From NCBI GenBank assembly GCA_020718275.1, contig DYSI01000011.1:1-41357 (forward strand): DNA of 41,357 nucleotides, read 5' to 3'. Below the pieces are notes generated by a model, which saw only the letters and a list, made by a program, of their open reading frames with translations, was not told where the DNA came from and did no database searches. Numbering within the stretch: position 1 is the first letter of the stretch; the number at the start of each line of letters is the position of its first letter. This DNA comes from Draconibacterium orientale (GTDB lineage: Bacteria > Bacteroidota > Bacteroidia > Bacteroidales > UBA1556). The position numbers were made by a program, and so were the translations under genes. Shown here piece after piece: positions 19,466 through 26,991 of this stretch.

Positions 19466-20641
19466 ATGGATATATCAATCTATTTGGAAGGCATTAACAT
19501 TCCAGCCTTTGATATCGACGGAGTGATACATCAAAGAAGAATTGGCGATTTATTGCAGATTCACAGCCGTGAAAGCGGTTTTCCAGCCCTTGACCAAATT
19601 GATATTGCCATCATCGGTGTAAACGAAAGTCGTTTGTCAATCAATAATTTCGGTTCTAAGGAAGCCCCCGATGAAGTTCGAAAATTTTTGTATCGACTAT
19701 ATGCTCCAAAGCGAAATATTAGAATTGCCGATTTAGGAAATATTCGTGCAGGACATGATATTGACGATACTTATTTTGCGGTTAAAACAGTGATTTCCAG
19801 CTTACTTAAACAAAATATCCTGCCAATAATTATTGGAGGATCGCAAGATTTAACCTATGCCAACTACATGGCTTATGAAAATATGGGGCAAATTATTAAT
19901 ATCGCCGCCATTGATTCGTCTTTTGATTTAGGAAATGCAGAGGAAAATTTTAATTCCAGATCATACCTAAGTAAAATCATCCTACATCAACCCAATTTTC
20001 TGTTCAATTACACCAATATCGGATACCAAACCTATTTTGTGGATCAAGATGCCATCCAGCTGATGAAAAATCTATTTTTTGATGTTTATCGCTTAGGTGA
20101 AATACGTTCCGACATTGAAGAAGTGGAGCCCTTAGTACGCAATGCCGACCTCATCAGTTTTGATATTGGTGCTATCCGACAAAACGATGCGCCAGGAAAT
20201 GCAAACCCTTCGCCCAATGGTTTTAACGGAGAGGAAGCCTGCAGAATAGCACGCTATGCAGGCTTAAGTGACAAACTAAGTTCCTTTGGAATTTACGAAA
20301 TAAATCCAGCGATGGACTTAAATGGACAAACGACACACCTTGCAGCACAAATTATTTGGTATTTTATCGAAGGTTTTTATCAGCGAAAAGGCGATTTTCC
20401 TCATAAACAAAAGCAAGATTATCTCAAATATATGGTAGCAATAGCCGAAAAAGAACATGATATTGTGTTTTTCAAGAGCAAAAAAAGTGGCCGTTGGTGG
20501 ATGCAGGTGCCCATTGATGACGCCTATCAAGGAAAATACGACCGTCATTTTATGGTTCCTTGTTCGATTAAGGATTACGAAACAGCCAACCATAAAGAAA
20601 TACCAGACAAATGGTGGCAAGTATATCAGAAACTAATGTAA
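19466..20641 (+). CDS. Ureohydrolase (arginase/formimidoylglutamase)-fold protein with degenerate metal site
   Basis: 391 residues with the arginase-superfamily skeleton: IIIGGSQDLTY (122-131), IDSSFD (149-154) and SFDIGAIRQNDAPG (231-244). These align with the metal motifs GGDHS, DAHxD and DxDxxDP. Three of the six usual Mn ligands are changed: the first His is Gln127, the second His is Ser152, and the second Asp of the DxD is Gly235. Asp150, Asp154 and Asp233 remain. It is probably not a normal arginase or formimidoylglutamase, though automatic annotation will call it one. It follows topA by 7 nt and precedes porP-gldKLMN by 233 bp. My recollection is that related genomes keep this protein in the same place, hinting at a role linked to T9SS or topA. 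Confidence 0.75.
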   Translation: MDISIYLEGINIPAFDIDGVIHQRRIGDLLQIHSRESGFPALDQIDIAIIGVNESRLSINNFGSKEAPDEVRKFLYRLYAPKRNIRIADLGNIRAGHDIDDTYFAVKTVISSLLKQNILPIIIGGSQDLTYANYMAYENMGQIINIAAIDSSFDLGNAEENFNSRSYLSKIILHQPNFLFNYTNIGYQTYFVDQDAIQLMKNLFFDVYRLGEIRSDIEEVEPLVRNADLISFDIGAIRQNDAPGNANPSPNGFNGEEACRIARYAGLSDKLSSFGIYEINPAMDLNGQTTHLAAQIIWYFIEGFYQRKGDFPHKQKQDYLKYMVAIAEKEHDIVFFKSKKSGRWWMQVPIDDAYQGKYDRHFMVPCSIKDYETANHKEIPDKWWQVYQKLM

Positions 20642-20831
20642 ATTAATTATAATCAATATTTTACAAACTATTTTTAAGACCCATCGAACCTTTTTAATAA
20701 TTGCTTTGTCAATGGAATTAATTCAACTAAGGTTAGGTTAGCAATAGGGAATTAAAACGGTATTTTTATAACAGTTTATTTTTTTTTAAACAATATGTTA
20801 GCAATATATTAATGTAAATGTAATTTTTATC

Positions 20832-20839
20832 TATCTTAG
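20832..20839 (+). promoter_or_regulatory. Possible -7 element for porP-gldKLMN
   Basis: TATCTTAG differs from TAnnTTTG at one position and lies 35 nt upstream of the porP ATG, in an AT-rich gap with no terminator behind the upstream gene. No -33 TTG was seen, so regulation from this point is tentative. Confidence 0.35.
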
Positions 20840-20874
20840 CCCGCTGTAAAAGGACTAGCAATTTATTAACCAAT

Positions 20875-21843
20875 ATGAAACATCTCTTACTTACTTTAAG
20901 TATTGTATTAATCAGCATGTTAGCTATGGCGCAACAGGATGTTCAATACACAAATTTTATGTTTACACCATTGAGTTATAATCCTGCTGTGGCTGGTTTA
21001 AGCGATAAAATTTGCATTTCAGGCTTAGCTCGACAACAATGGATGGGTTACAAAGGGACTGACAATGAAACTGGTGCCCCAAATACTTACTATTTTGGCA
21101 TTCAATCACCTGTCGATATTTTAAGAGGAGGAATTGGTTTTAGCATCACTAAAGATCAAATAGGTTTTGAGGATAACACTAGTATACGATTAGCCTATTC
21201 ATACCATTTAAATATCGCCAACGGTGTTTTGGGTATTGGCTTACAAGGAGGCTTTATGAATAAGCAAATAGACTTTAACAAGTTTCGCCCCATTGACTTA
21301 GACGACCCATTACTACAAAGCAAGGCAATAGAATCAGCCATGAATTTTGACTTAGCGTTTGGAGCCTATTACAAATCTGAGAACTTTTATGCTGGCATTT
21401 CATCAACCCAAATGCAAGGTTTTTGGGGTTCGCAAGCTGAATTTGCTTCTAAAATTGCTAGCCCTCAATACAAAGGACATTACTTTATTACTGCTGGTTA
21501 TTCGTATCAGCTCCCTATGGCACCCTCTTTTACGATAGTGCCCAACGTATTAATAAAAACCGATTTTGCTTCGGCACAATATGATATAAATGCTTTGGCA
21601 TGGTACAATAATCAACTATACGCAGGCGTTACCTACAGAGCCACAGATGCAATAGCAATCTTGGCAGGTTATAAAAAAGAATTTGGGAGAGATTCAGAAT
21701 TACAGGCAGGAATATCATATGACGTAACTACTTCCGCCATGAGTTCAGGCACTTCGGGAAGTTTTGAAATCTATGCAAGATACTGCTTTAAAATTGTGAT
21801 TCCACCAAAGCCACAAAAGCACGGTACAGTACTCTATTTATAA
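20875..21843 (+). CDS. PorP/SprF-family type IX secretion membrane protein
   Basis: 322 residues with a signal peptide (MKHLLLTLSIVLISMLAMAQ) followed at once by the family start QQDVQYTNFMFTPLSYNPAVAGL. The body is a series of amphipathic strands (GGIGFSITKDQIGFED, LAYSYHLNI, GIGLQGGFMNKQ) and ends in a beta-strand as outer-membrane barrels do. P. gingivalis PorP and F. johnsoniae SprF belong here: the first is tied to the T9SS core, the second to secretion of a specific adhesin. Its place directly before gldK matches porP of the porPKLMN operon, so the core role is more likely. A hairpin lies between it and gldK. Confidence 0.9.
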   Translation: MKHLLLTLSIVLISMLAMAQQDVQYTNFMFTPLSYNPAVAGLSDKICISGLARQQWMGYKGTDNETGAPNTYYFGIQSPVDILRGGIGFSITKDQIGFEDNTSIRLAYSYHLNIANGVLGIGLQGGFMNKQIDFNKFRPIDLDDPLLQSKAIESAMNFDLAFGAYYKSENFYAGISSTQMQGFWGSQAEFASKIASPQYKGHYFITAGYSYQLPMAPSFTIVPNVLIKTDFASAQYDINALAWYNNQLYAGVTYRATDAIAILAGYKKEFGRDSELQAGISYDVTTSAMSSGTSGSFEIYARYCFKIVIPPKPQKHGTVLYL

Positions 21844-21857
21844 TTTGAAACAATTTT

Positions 21858-21883
21858 ATGACAGCTTCGTAGAAGTCGGTCAT
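21858..21883 (+). promoter_or_regulatory. Intercistronic hairpin between porP and gldK
   Basis: ATGAC (21858-21862) pairs with GTCAT (21879-21883), and inside this CTTC (21865-21868) pairs with GAAG (21872-21875) around a 3-nt loop. No T run follows, so it is not a classical terminator; it may be an RNA processing or stability element that sets porP apart from gldKLMN. Confidence 0.4.
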
Positions 21884-21903
21884 TGTTAACAAATAACAAA
21901 GTT

Positions 21904-23331
21904 ATGTTTTTGAAATCAGAAAGTAAGCTAACAAACGTAATCATCTTTATTGCAGTGGTTTTAACCATAAGCAGCTGTGGAAAAGGTAATGGAGAACTCA
22001 TAGGAGTTCAAGATCGCGAGGACTGGTATCAGGATGATCCATTTGGCATGTTGTTCATTCCAATGGGATCCTACAATATGGGAACCTCAGACCAAGATGT
22101 TCCTTACGGTCAGTCTGACCCTGCCAAAACGGTTTCAGTACAAGCGTTCTATATGGATGAAACTGAAATTACCAATAATGAATATCGCCAATTCGTGTAC
22201 TGGGTTCGTGACTCCATTGCACATGAAATTCTTGGTGAATTTGGTGAAGAAGATGCGGTTGGCGTTCATAAACGGAAATCAAAAGACGGTGAAGACCTAG
22301 AAATCATTGAACAAGGTCAAGTTCATTATCCTATCAATTGGCGTCAGGAAATCTATTGGGACGACACCGAAGAGGGTGGAACCGTTAAAATCCTTGAAGA
22401 AGACGGATTCTTTATTCCAGATGAATTACCAGGCGTAAATCGTAGTCCTAGATACTATCACGTGCGTCAAGTTGATGTTACCAGATTAATGTATTCATAC
22501 TATTGGATTGATTTTCAACAAGCTGCCAAAAGAAGCAGCCGAACAAACGGCCATTTCAGTAGAATGGAAGAACGGGTGAATTTTATCAAATATCGTAAAG
22601 ACAATATATATCCTGATACCCTTTGCTGGGTTCACGATTTCACCTACTCCTTTAATGAACCAATGACTCAAAACTACTTTTGGCATCCCGCCTATGATCA
22701 TTATCCTGTAGTTGGTGTAAGTTGGATTCAAGCTCGCGCATTTTCAATTTGGAGAACAGGTATCAAACGAAGTTTTCATGAAAAATACAATGCAACTTTT
22801 TGGAATGATTTCCGCTTACCAACAGAATCAGAATGGGAATACGCTTCAAGAGGTGGTTTAGATTTAAACCCTTACCCATGGGGAGGACCTTATATCCGTA
22901 ATTCAAATGGATGTTTCTTGGCTAACTTCAAACCATTGAGAGGAAATTATGTTGATGATGGAGGTTTTCATACTTTGATTGTTGCACATTTTGCGCCAAA
23001 TGACTACGGTTTATACGACATGGCTGGTAACGTTTCAGAATGGTGTGACGACTCATACGAAGAATCAGCCTATCGCTTTGCCCACGATTTGAATATGCAA
23101 TTTTCAAGATCTGTTACTGAAAACGGACTTGATGACGATATCAAACCTGGTATTAAGCGAAGAGTTATTCGTGGTGGTTCATGGAAAGATGTAGCCTATT
23201 ATAATAGAACCAATGCAAGGAGCTATGAATATCAAGATACTGCAAAAGCTTATGTTGGATTCCGTAACGTACAGACCTATTTGGGAAGGGCTAAAGGAGA
23301 CGGACCAAGTTCATCAGCAGTGTATCGTTAA
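21904..23331 (+). CDS. gldK: T9SS ring lipoprotein GldK (PorK)
   Basis: 475 residues from ATG 21904; an in-frame TTG at 21883 lies in the hairpin and is rejected. The lipoprotein signal ends at TISSC (Cys25). The rest is a formylglycine-generating-enzyme/sulfatase-modifying fold: FIPMGSYNMGTSDQD, FYMDETEITNNEYRQFV, PVVGVSWIQARAFSIW, RLPTESEWEYASRGG, YDMAGNVSEWCDD and VIRGGSWKD. GldJ shares this fold, but the following gldL, gldM and gldN identify this as GldK. GldK and GldN form the large periplasmic ring attached to the outer membrane. The enzyme fold is used structurally. Confidence 0.95.
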   Translation: MFLKSESKLTNVIIFIAVVLTISSCGKGNGELIGVQDREDWYQDDPFGMLFIPMGSYNMGTSDQDVPYGQSDPAKTVSVQAFYMDETEITNNEYRQFVYWVRDSIAHEILGEFGEEDAVGVHKRKSKDGEDLEIIEQGQVHYPINWRQEIYWDDTEEGGTVKILEEDGFFIPDELPGVNRSPRYYHVRQVDVTRLMYSYYWIDFQQAAKRSSRTNGHFSRMEERVNFIKYRKDNIYPDTLCWVHDFTYSFNEPMTQNYFWHPAYDHYPVVGVSWIQARAFSIWRTGIKRSFHEKYNATFWNDFRLPTESEWEYASRGGLDLNPYPWGGPYIRNSNGCFLANFKPLRGNYVDDGGFHTLIVAHFAPNDYGLYDMAGNVSEWCDDSYEESAYRFAHDLNMQFSRSVTENGLDDDIKPGIKRRVIRGGSWKDVAYYNRTNARSYEYQDTAKAYVGFRNVQTYLGRAKGDGPSSSAVYR

Positions 23332-23394
23332 AAATAACACACAGTAACACACAATAAATCAATCAATTAAAAACAATCATTAAATTAAATTATT

Positions 23395-24249
23395 ATGGGA
23401 TTAGATAGTTTAGTAAGAAGTAAAGGATTTAAAAACCTTATGACAAAGCTCTATGGGATTGGTGCTTCAGTAGTTATTTTAGGTGCTCTTTTCAAAATCA
23501 ACCACTACCCTGGTGCTGACATTATGCTTATCATCGGTTTGTTGACAGAGGCAATTATTTTCTTTTTCAGTGCGTTTGAACCAGCACATGTTGAACCAGA
23601 TTGGAGTTTAGTATACCCTGAACTTGCTGGTATGTACGAAGGATTTAGCGATCCAGCTTTGGATGAAATGATGGGAACTTCATCTCCTAGCACAAGCGCT
23701 ACCGCAGAATTAGACAATATGTTAGAAGACGCTAAGATTGGTCCAGAATTAATCGAAAGTTTAGGTCAAGGTTTAAGGAATTTAAGCGAGAATGCAGCCC
23801 AAATGACTGATATTACTGCTGCTTCAATTGCCACCACTGCTTATGCAGACAGTGTAAACAAAGCATCTACAAGCATTAATACTTTATCAGAAAGCTATGT
23901 TAAAACTTCTAACGTTTTAAATGAATCTACTGAAAAAATTGCTCGTTCGGCTGAATCAATTGATTTTTCGAATATTGATGGTGCCGCATTCAACAACGAA
24001 CTAACTAAGATTTCACGAAATCTAGCTGCTTTAAATTCTGTTTACGAACTTCAACTTCAGAATTCAACCGCTCAAACCGATACTTTCAGTAAAATGGATG
24101 AGACCATGGCAGCATTCCTTACTAACTTACAATTAAGTGCTGAAAATACTGAGAAATATAAAGTACAAGCCGATGTCTTGGCTAAGAATGTTGCAGCGTT
24201 GAACCAAGTTTACGGTAATATGCTCAATGCTATGAATGTTCAACGCTAG
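23395..24249 (+). CDS. gldL: T9SS/gliding motor protein GldL (PorL)
   Basis: 284 residues. Two N-terminal membrane helices (about 15-33 and 43-60) are separated by the conserved loop FKINHYPGAD. Glu52, in the second helix (GLLTEAIIFFFSAFEP), is in the place of the membrane glutamate (Glu49 in F. johnsoniae) needed for proton flow. The remaining ~220 residues are cytoplasmic and rich in Ser, Thr, Asn and coiled-coil heptads. GldL forms a pentamer around a GldM dimer, giving a proton-powered rotary motor. It follows gldK by 63 nt and precedes gldM by 40 nt. Confidence 0.96.
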   Translation: MGLDSLVRSKGFKNLMTKLYGIGASVVILGALFKINHYPGADIMLIIGLLTEAIIFFFSAFEPAHVEPDWSLVYPELAGMYEGFSDPALDEMMGTSSPSTSATAELDNMLEDAKIGPELIESLGQGLRNLSENAAQMTDITAASIATTAYADSVNKASTSINTLSESYVKTSNVLNESTEKIARSAESIDFSNIDGAAFNNELTKISRNLAALNSVYELQLQNSTAQTDTFSKMDETMAAFLTNLQLSAENTEKYKVQADVLAKNVAALNQVYGNMLNAMNVQR

Positions 24250-24289
24250 TTGATTTTTATTTATTAACTAAAATTTAAACGTAAAAATC

Positions 24290-25966
24290 ATGTCTGGAGC
24301 TAAAGAAACACCACGGCAGAAGATGATAGGTATGATGTACCTCTTCTATACTGCCCTACTCGCCCTCAATATAGCCGCTGATGTACTCAATGCATTCACT
24401 TTGGTTAACAATAGTATGATTCAAACCAATAAAAACTTTGGATCTAAAAATGAAATTACCATGGCCGCTTTTACCAAACAAATGTCGATCGACAAGGCAA
24501 AAGTAAAACCATATTACGACAAAGCGCTCAAAGCTACTCAGCTTTCAGATACATTGGTCGCCTACCTTAATAAATTACAGAATAGACTGATTATCGCTAC
24601 TGAGTTTGGTGGTGAAGCAAAACCAGAATATGAGTATATTTTAAAAACTAAGGATGATGCTGACTCAATCGTTAAATACAAAGAGCCCCGTGATATTCCT
24701 GCTGGATTAATCAAAAAGAAAGATAATTTCAATATTCCTATGGAAATTTTTATCACAGAAGTTCCTGGTAAAGTTGCTGAAGCAGAGGTAATGATTAAGA
24801 AATTTGCTGAATACAATACCAATATGTTGGCGCTATTAAGCCCTGAAGACCGTAAGGATATTCAGTTGGGCTTAAACACCAATGATGTTTACAATCCTGT
24901 AGATCGTAAAGTTCAAACTTGGGCTCATAATTCATTTCATCATACTGTACTAGTTGCAGATTTGGTTTTAGTGAATAAGTACATTTCTGAAGTATTAAAT
25001 ACTCAATCCGAAGTGCTCAATAAGCTGTATAGCTATATCGATGCTCAAACCATTAAATTTGATGCAGTTAGAGCTGCTGTTATTCCTAAATCGAATGTAG
25101 TTATTGCAGGATCTGATTATGAAGCTGATATTTTTGTTGCAGCATATTCCAAAACAGAGATTCCAACCGTTGACATTAAAAAAGGGGTGGATACAGTTAC
25201 AGTAGGTTCTATGTCTGGCGGAGATATCACCCATATTGGGGAAGCAACCAATGGAATTATTAAATATAAATTTAGGACAGGCGCTACTGGTGAATTTAAG
25301 TATGCAGGTTTTATTTATGTAAAAGACCCTAGCGGTAAACCTAAACCCTACCACTTTACCTCTGCATACACAGTTATTCAACCATCGGCAACCGTTTCTG
25401 CTGATAAAGTAAATGTGGTATATAAAGGAATTCCAAATCCAATTTCCGCCTCTGCACCCGGCTTCACTAATGATAAAATTAATTTAAGTGTATCTGGTGG
25501 CGGTAGTTTATCGGCAAAAGGAAATGGTAAATATATGTATGTACCACCAACTGCAGGTAAGGAAATTTCTTTTGGAGTTTCTGGTAAAAAAGCTGATGGT
25601 ACGACGGTAAATATGGGTAGTTTCAAATTCCGTGTGCTGCCAGTTCCACCTCCAACTATTCGTTTGGCAGGTAAGTCTGAAGGAACTATTGACAGAGCAG
25701 TTTTAGCTAGTTCACCCTTCTTAACTGCTAATTTAGATAACTTCTTGTTTGAGTTGAAATATGCAGTGACTCGCTTTGAAATTATAGCTGCTGGTAATAA
25801 TGGAACTATTGTAAATCAAGCTGTTACTGGCAATAAGTTACCATCAGATGTGGTAAATAAACTTAAAAATGCTCCTAAAGGAACCATTGTGATTATTTCT
25901 ACAGTACAAACAAAAGGAGATGATGGAGAAAAAAGAGCTCCAGGTATTACACTAAAATTAATCTAA
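24290..25966 (+). CDS. gldM: T9SS/gliding motor protein GldM (PorM)
   Basis: 558 residues, the expected size. The N-terminus SGAKETPRQKMIGMMYLFYTALLALN contains the single membrane helix and Arg9, the residue paired with the GldL glutamate in studied motors. A helical domain (about 40-220) and three beta-rich periplasmic domains follow, ending with the typical C-terminal GldM domain (RFEIIAAGNNGTIVNQAV). GldM carries torque from GldL across the periplasm to the GldKN ring. The stop is 5 nt before gldN, so the pair is tightly coupled. Confidence 0.96.
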   Translation: MSGAKETPRQKMIGMMYLFYTALLALNIAADVLNAFTLVNNSMIQTNKNFGSKNEITMAAFTKQMSIDKAKVKPYYDKALKATQLSDTLVAYLNKLQNRLIIATEFGGEAKPEYEYILKTKDDADSIVKYKEPRDIPAGLIKKKDNFNIPMEIFITEVPGKVAEAEVMIKKFAEYNTNMLALLSPEDRKDIQLGLNTNDVYNPVDRKVQTWAHNSFHHTVLVADLVLVNKYISEVLNTQSEVLNKLYSYIDAQTIKFDAVRAAVIPKSNVVIAGSDYEADIFVAAYSKTEIPTVDIKKGVDTVTVGSMSGGDITHIGEATNGIIKYKFRTGATGEFKYAGFIYVKDPSGKPKPYHFTSAYTVIQPSATVSADKVNVVYKGIPNPISASAPGFTNDKINLSVSGGGSLSAKGNGKYMYVPPTAGKEISFGVSGKKADGTTVNMGSFKFRVLPVPPPTIRLAGKSEGTIDRAVLASSPFLTANLDNFLFELKYAVTRFEIIAAGNNGTIVNQAVTGNKLPSDVVNKLKNAPKGTIVIISTVQTKGDDGEKRAPGITLKLI

Positions 25967-25971
25967 TCATT

Positions 25972-26892
25972 ATGAAAAAGTCGCTTATTATTGGTTTGAT
26001 AAGTCTATTTTGTATTTCATTCTATGCTGAGGCTCAAGTTCTAGACCCTGAATATGGGCCAAGAGCTTGGAAGAAAGAAAATGCAAAACAAGAAGTAGAC
26101 GTTACGCTGACTCATATTAGAGAAGCAGATGTTATGTGGGCGAAAAGAATATGGCGCGTTATTGACCTACGTCAAAAACAAAACCTACCCCTCTATTATC
26201 CAATCGCTGACTCAGCTACTCTTGGTAAGCGCTCTTTTATTCAATTAATTTATGATGAAATTAAAGGTGCTTCCTTAAATCCAGGGCCTAATAGTCTTAA
26301 AGTGTATTCAGATTATCAATTAAAGAGTCCAATCCCTACCGAACAAGTGTTAAGTAGATTTTTGAAGGTAGATACGACAAAAAGAATTATTGATCCCGCA
26401 AATTGTACTGTCGAGGAATACACTGAAATACTTGATTTTCAAACAAAGCTTAAACCCGATATTTATAGAGTTCAAATTATGGAAGATTGGTTTTTTGACA
26501 AACAAAGATCAGTAATGGATGTCAGAATACTTGCCCTAGCTATTGAGTTTCCTCTTTATACTTCAAAAGTTGAAGTAGACCCTGTTTGTAGCGAGTCTGT
26601 TTTTGGAGGATGGGAAAAAGTACCGAACGCCGTAGATCGTATATGGTTTTTCTTTCCAGATTTGAGGCTCGTAATGGCTTCTAACGAATGTTATAAGCGA
26701 TTCAATGATGCTGGTCGTATAACTTACGATGACATTTTCTTGAAACGTATGTTCGATAGTTATATCATCAAGGAGGAAAACGTTTATGATCGTTATATTA
26801 ATGACTATACAAATAATTTAAATGCACTATTGGAAGCAGAGAAAATCTCGAATGGAATTCGTGAATTTGAACAAGATATGTGGCAATACTAA
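25972..26892 (+). CDS. gldN: T9SS/gliding protein GldN (PorN)
   Basis: 306 residues with a Sec signal peptide (MKKSLIIGLISLFCISFYAE, cleavage after AEA). GldN family marks include WAKRIWRVIDLRQKQNLPLYYP, SFIQLIYDEI, and VQIMEDWFFDKQRSVMDVRI. The periplasmic protein binds GldK in the outer-membrane ring and contacts the tip of GldM. It is the last gene of the operon; a strong terminator begins 21 nt after its stop. Confidence 0.95.
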   Translation: MKKSLIIGLISLFCISFYAEAQVLDPEYGPRAWKKENAKQEVDVTLTHIREADVMWAKRIWRVIDLRQKQNLPLYYPIADSATLGKRSFIQLIYDEIKGASLNPGPNSLKVYSDYQLKSPIPTEQVLSRFLKVDTTKRIIDPANCTVEEYTEILDFQTKLKPDIYRVQIMEDWFFDKQRSVMDVRILALAIEFPLYTSKVEVDPVCSESVFGGWEKVPNAVDRIWFFFPDLRLVMASNECYKRFNDAGRITYDDIFLKRMFDSYIIKEENVYDRYINDYTNNLNALLEAEKISNGIREFEQDMWQY

Positions 26893-26912
26893 AGCAATCA
26901 ATTAAAAATTGT

Positions 26913-26944
26913 AAAAAACCCGCAGTAATTGTGGGTTTTTTTTT
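26913..26944 (+). terminator. Rho-independent terminator of the gldKLMN operon
   Basis: AAAAACCCGC (26914-26923) pairs with GTGGGTTTTT (26931-26940, one G-U) around a 7-nt loop, followed by a run of nine T (26936-26944). Confidence 0.85.
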
Positions 26945-26976
26945 GCCTATAAACCAAACTCAATTCTCTATCTTTG
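26942..26976 (+). promoter_or_regulatory. Promoter of recG, overlapping the gldN terminator
   Basis: TTTG (26942-26945), a 23-nt spacer, TATCTTTG (26969-26976). The -33 element is the end of the terminator T run. Start of transcription should be near 26982, about 10 nt before the recG ATG. Confidence 0.6.
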
Positions 26977-26991
26977 CAGAAAGTATCCAAA

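Noticed and set aside
19466-20641. Naming the gene hutG or arginase
   Set aside because: Three metal ligands are replaced and no histidine or arginine pathway genes are nearby.
21883-21903. N-terminal extension of gldK from a TTG codon
   Set aside because: It lies at the foot of the intercistronic hairpin; ATG 21904 gives a clean lipoprotein signal.
26974-26991. N-terminal extension of recG from TTG
   Set aside because: The TTG is part of the -7 element TATCTTTG.
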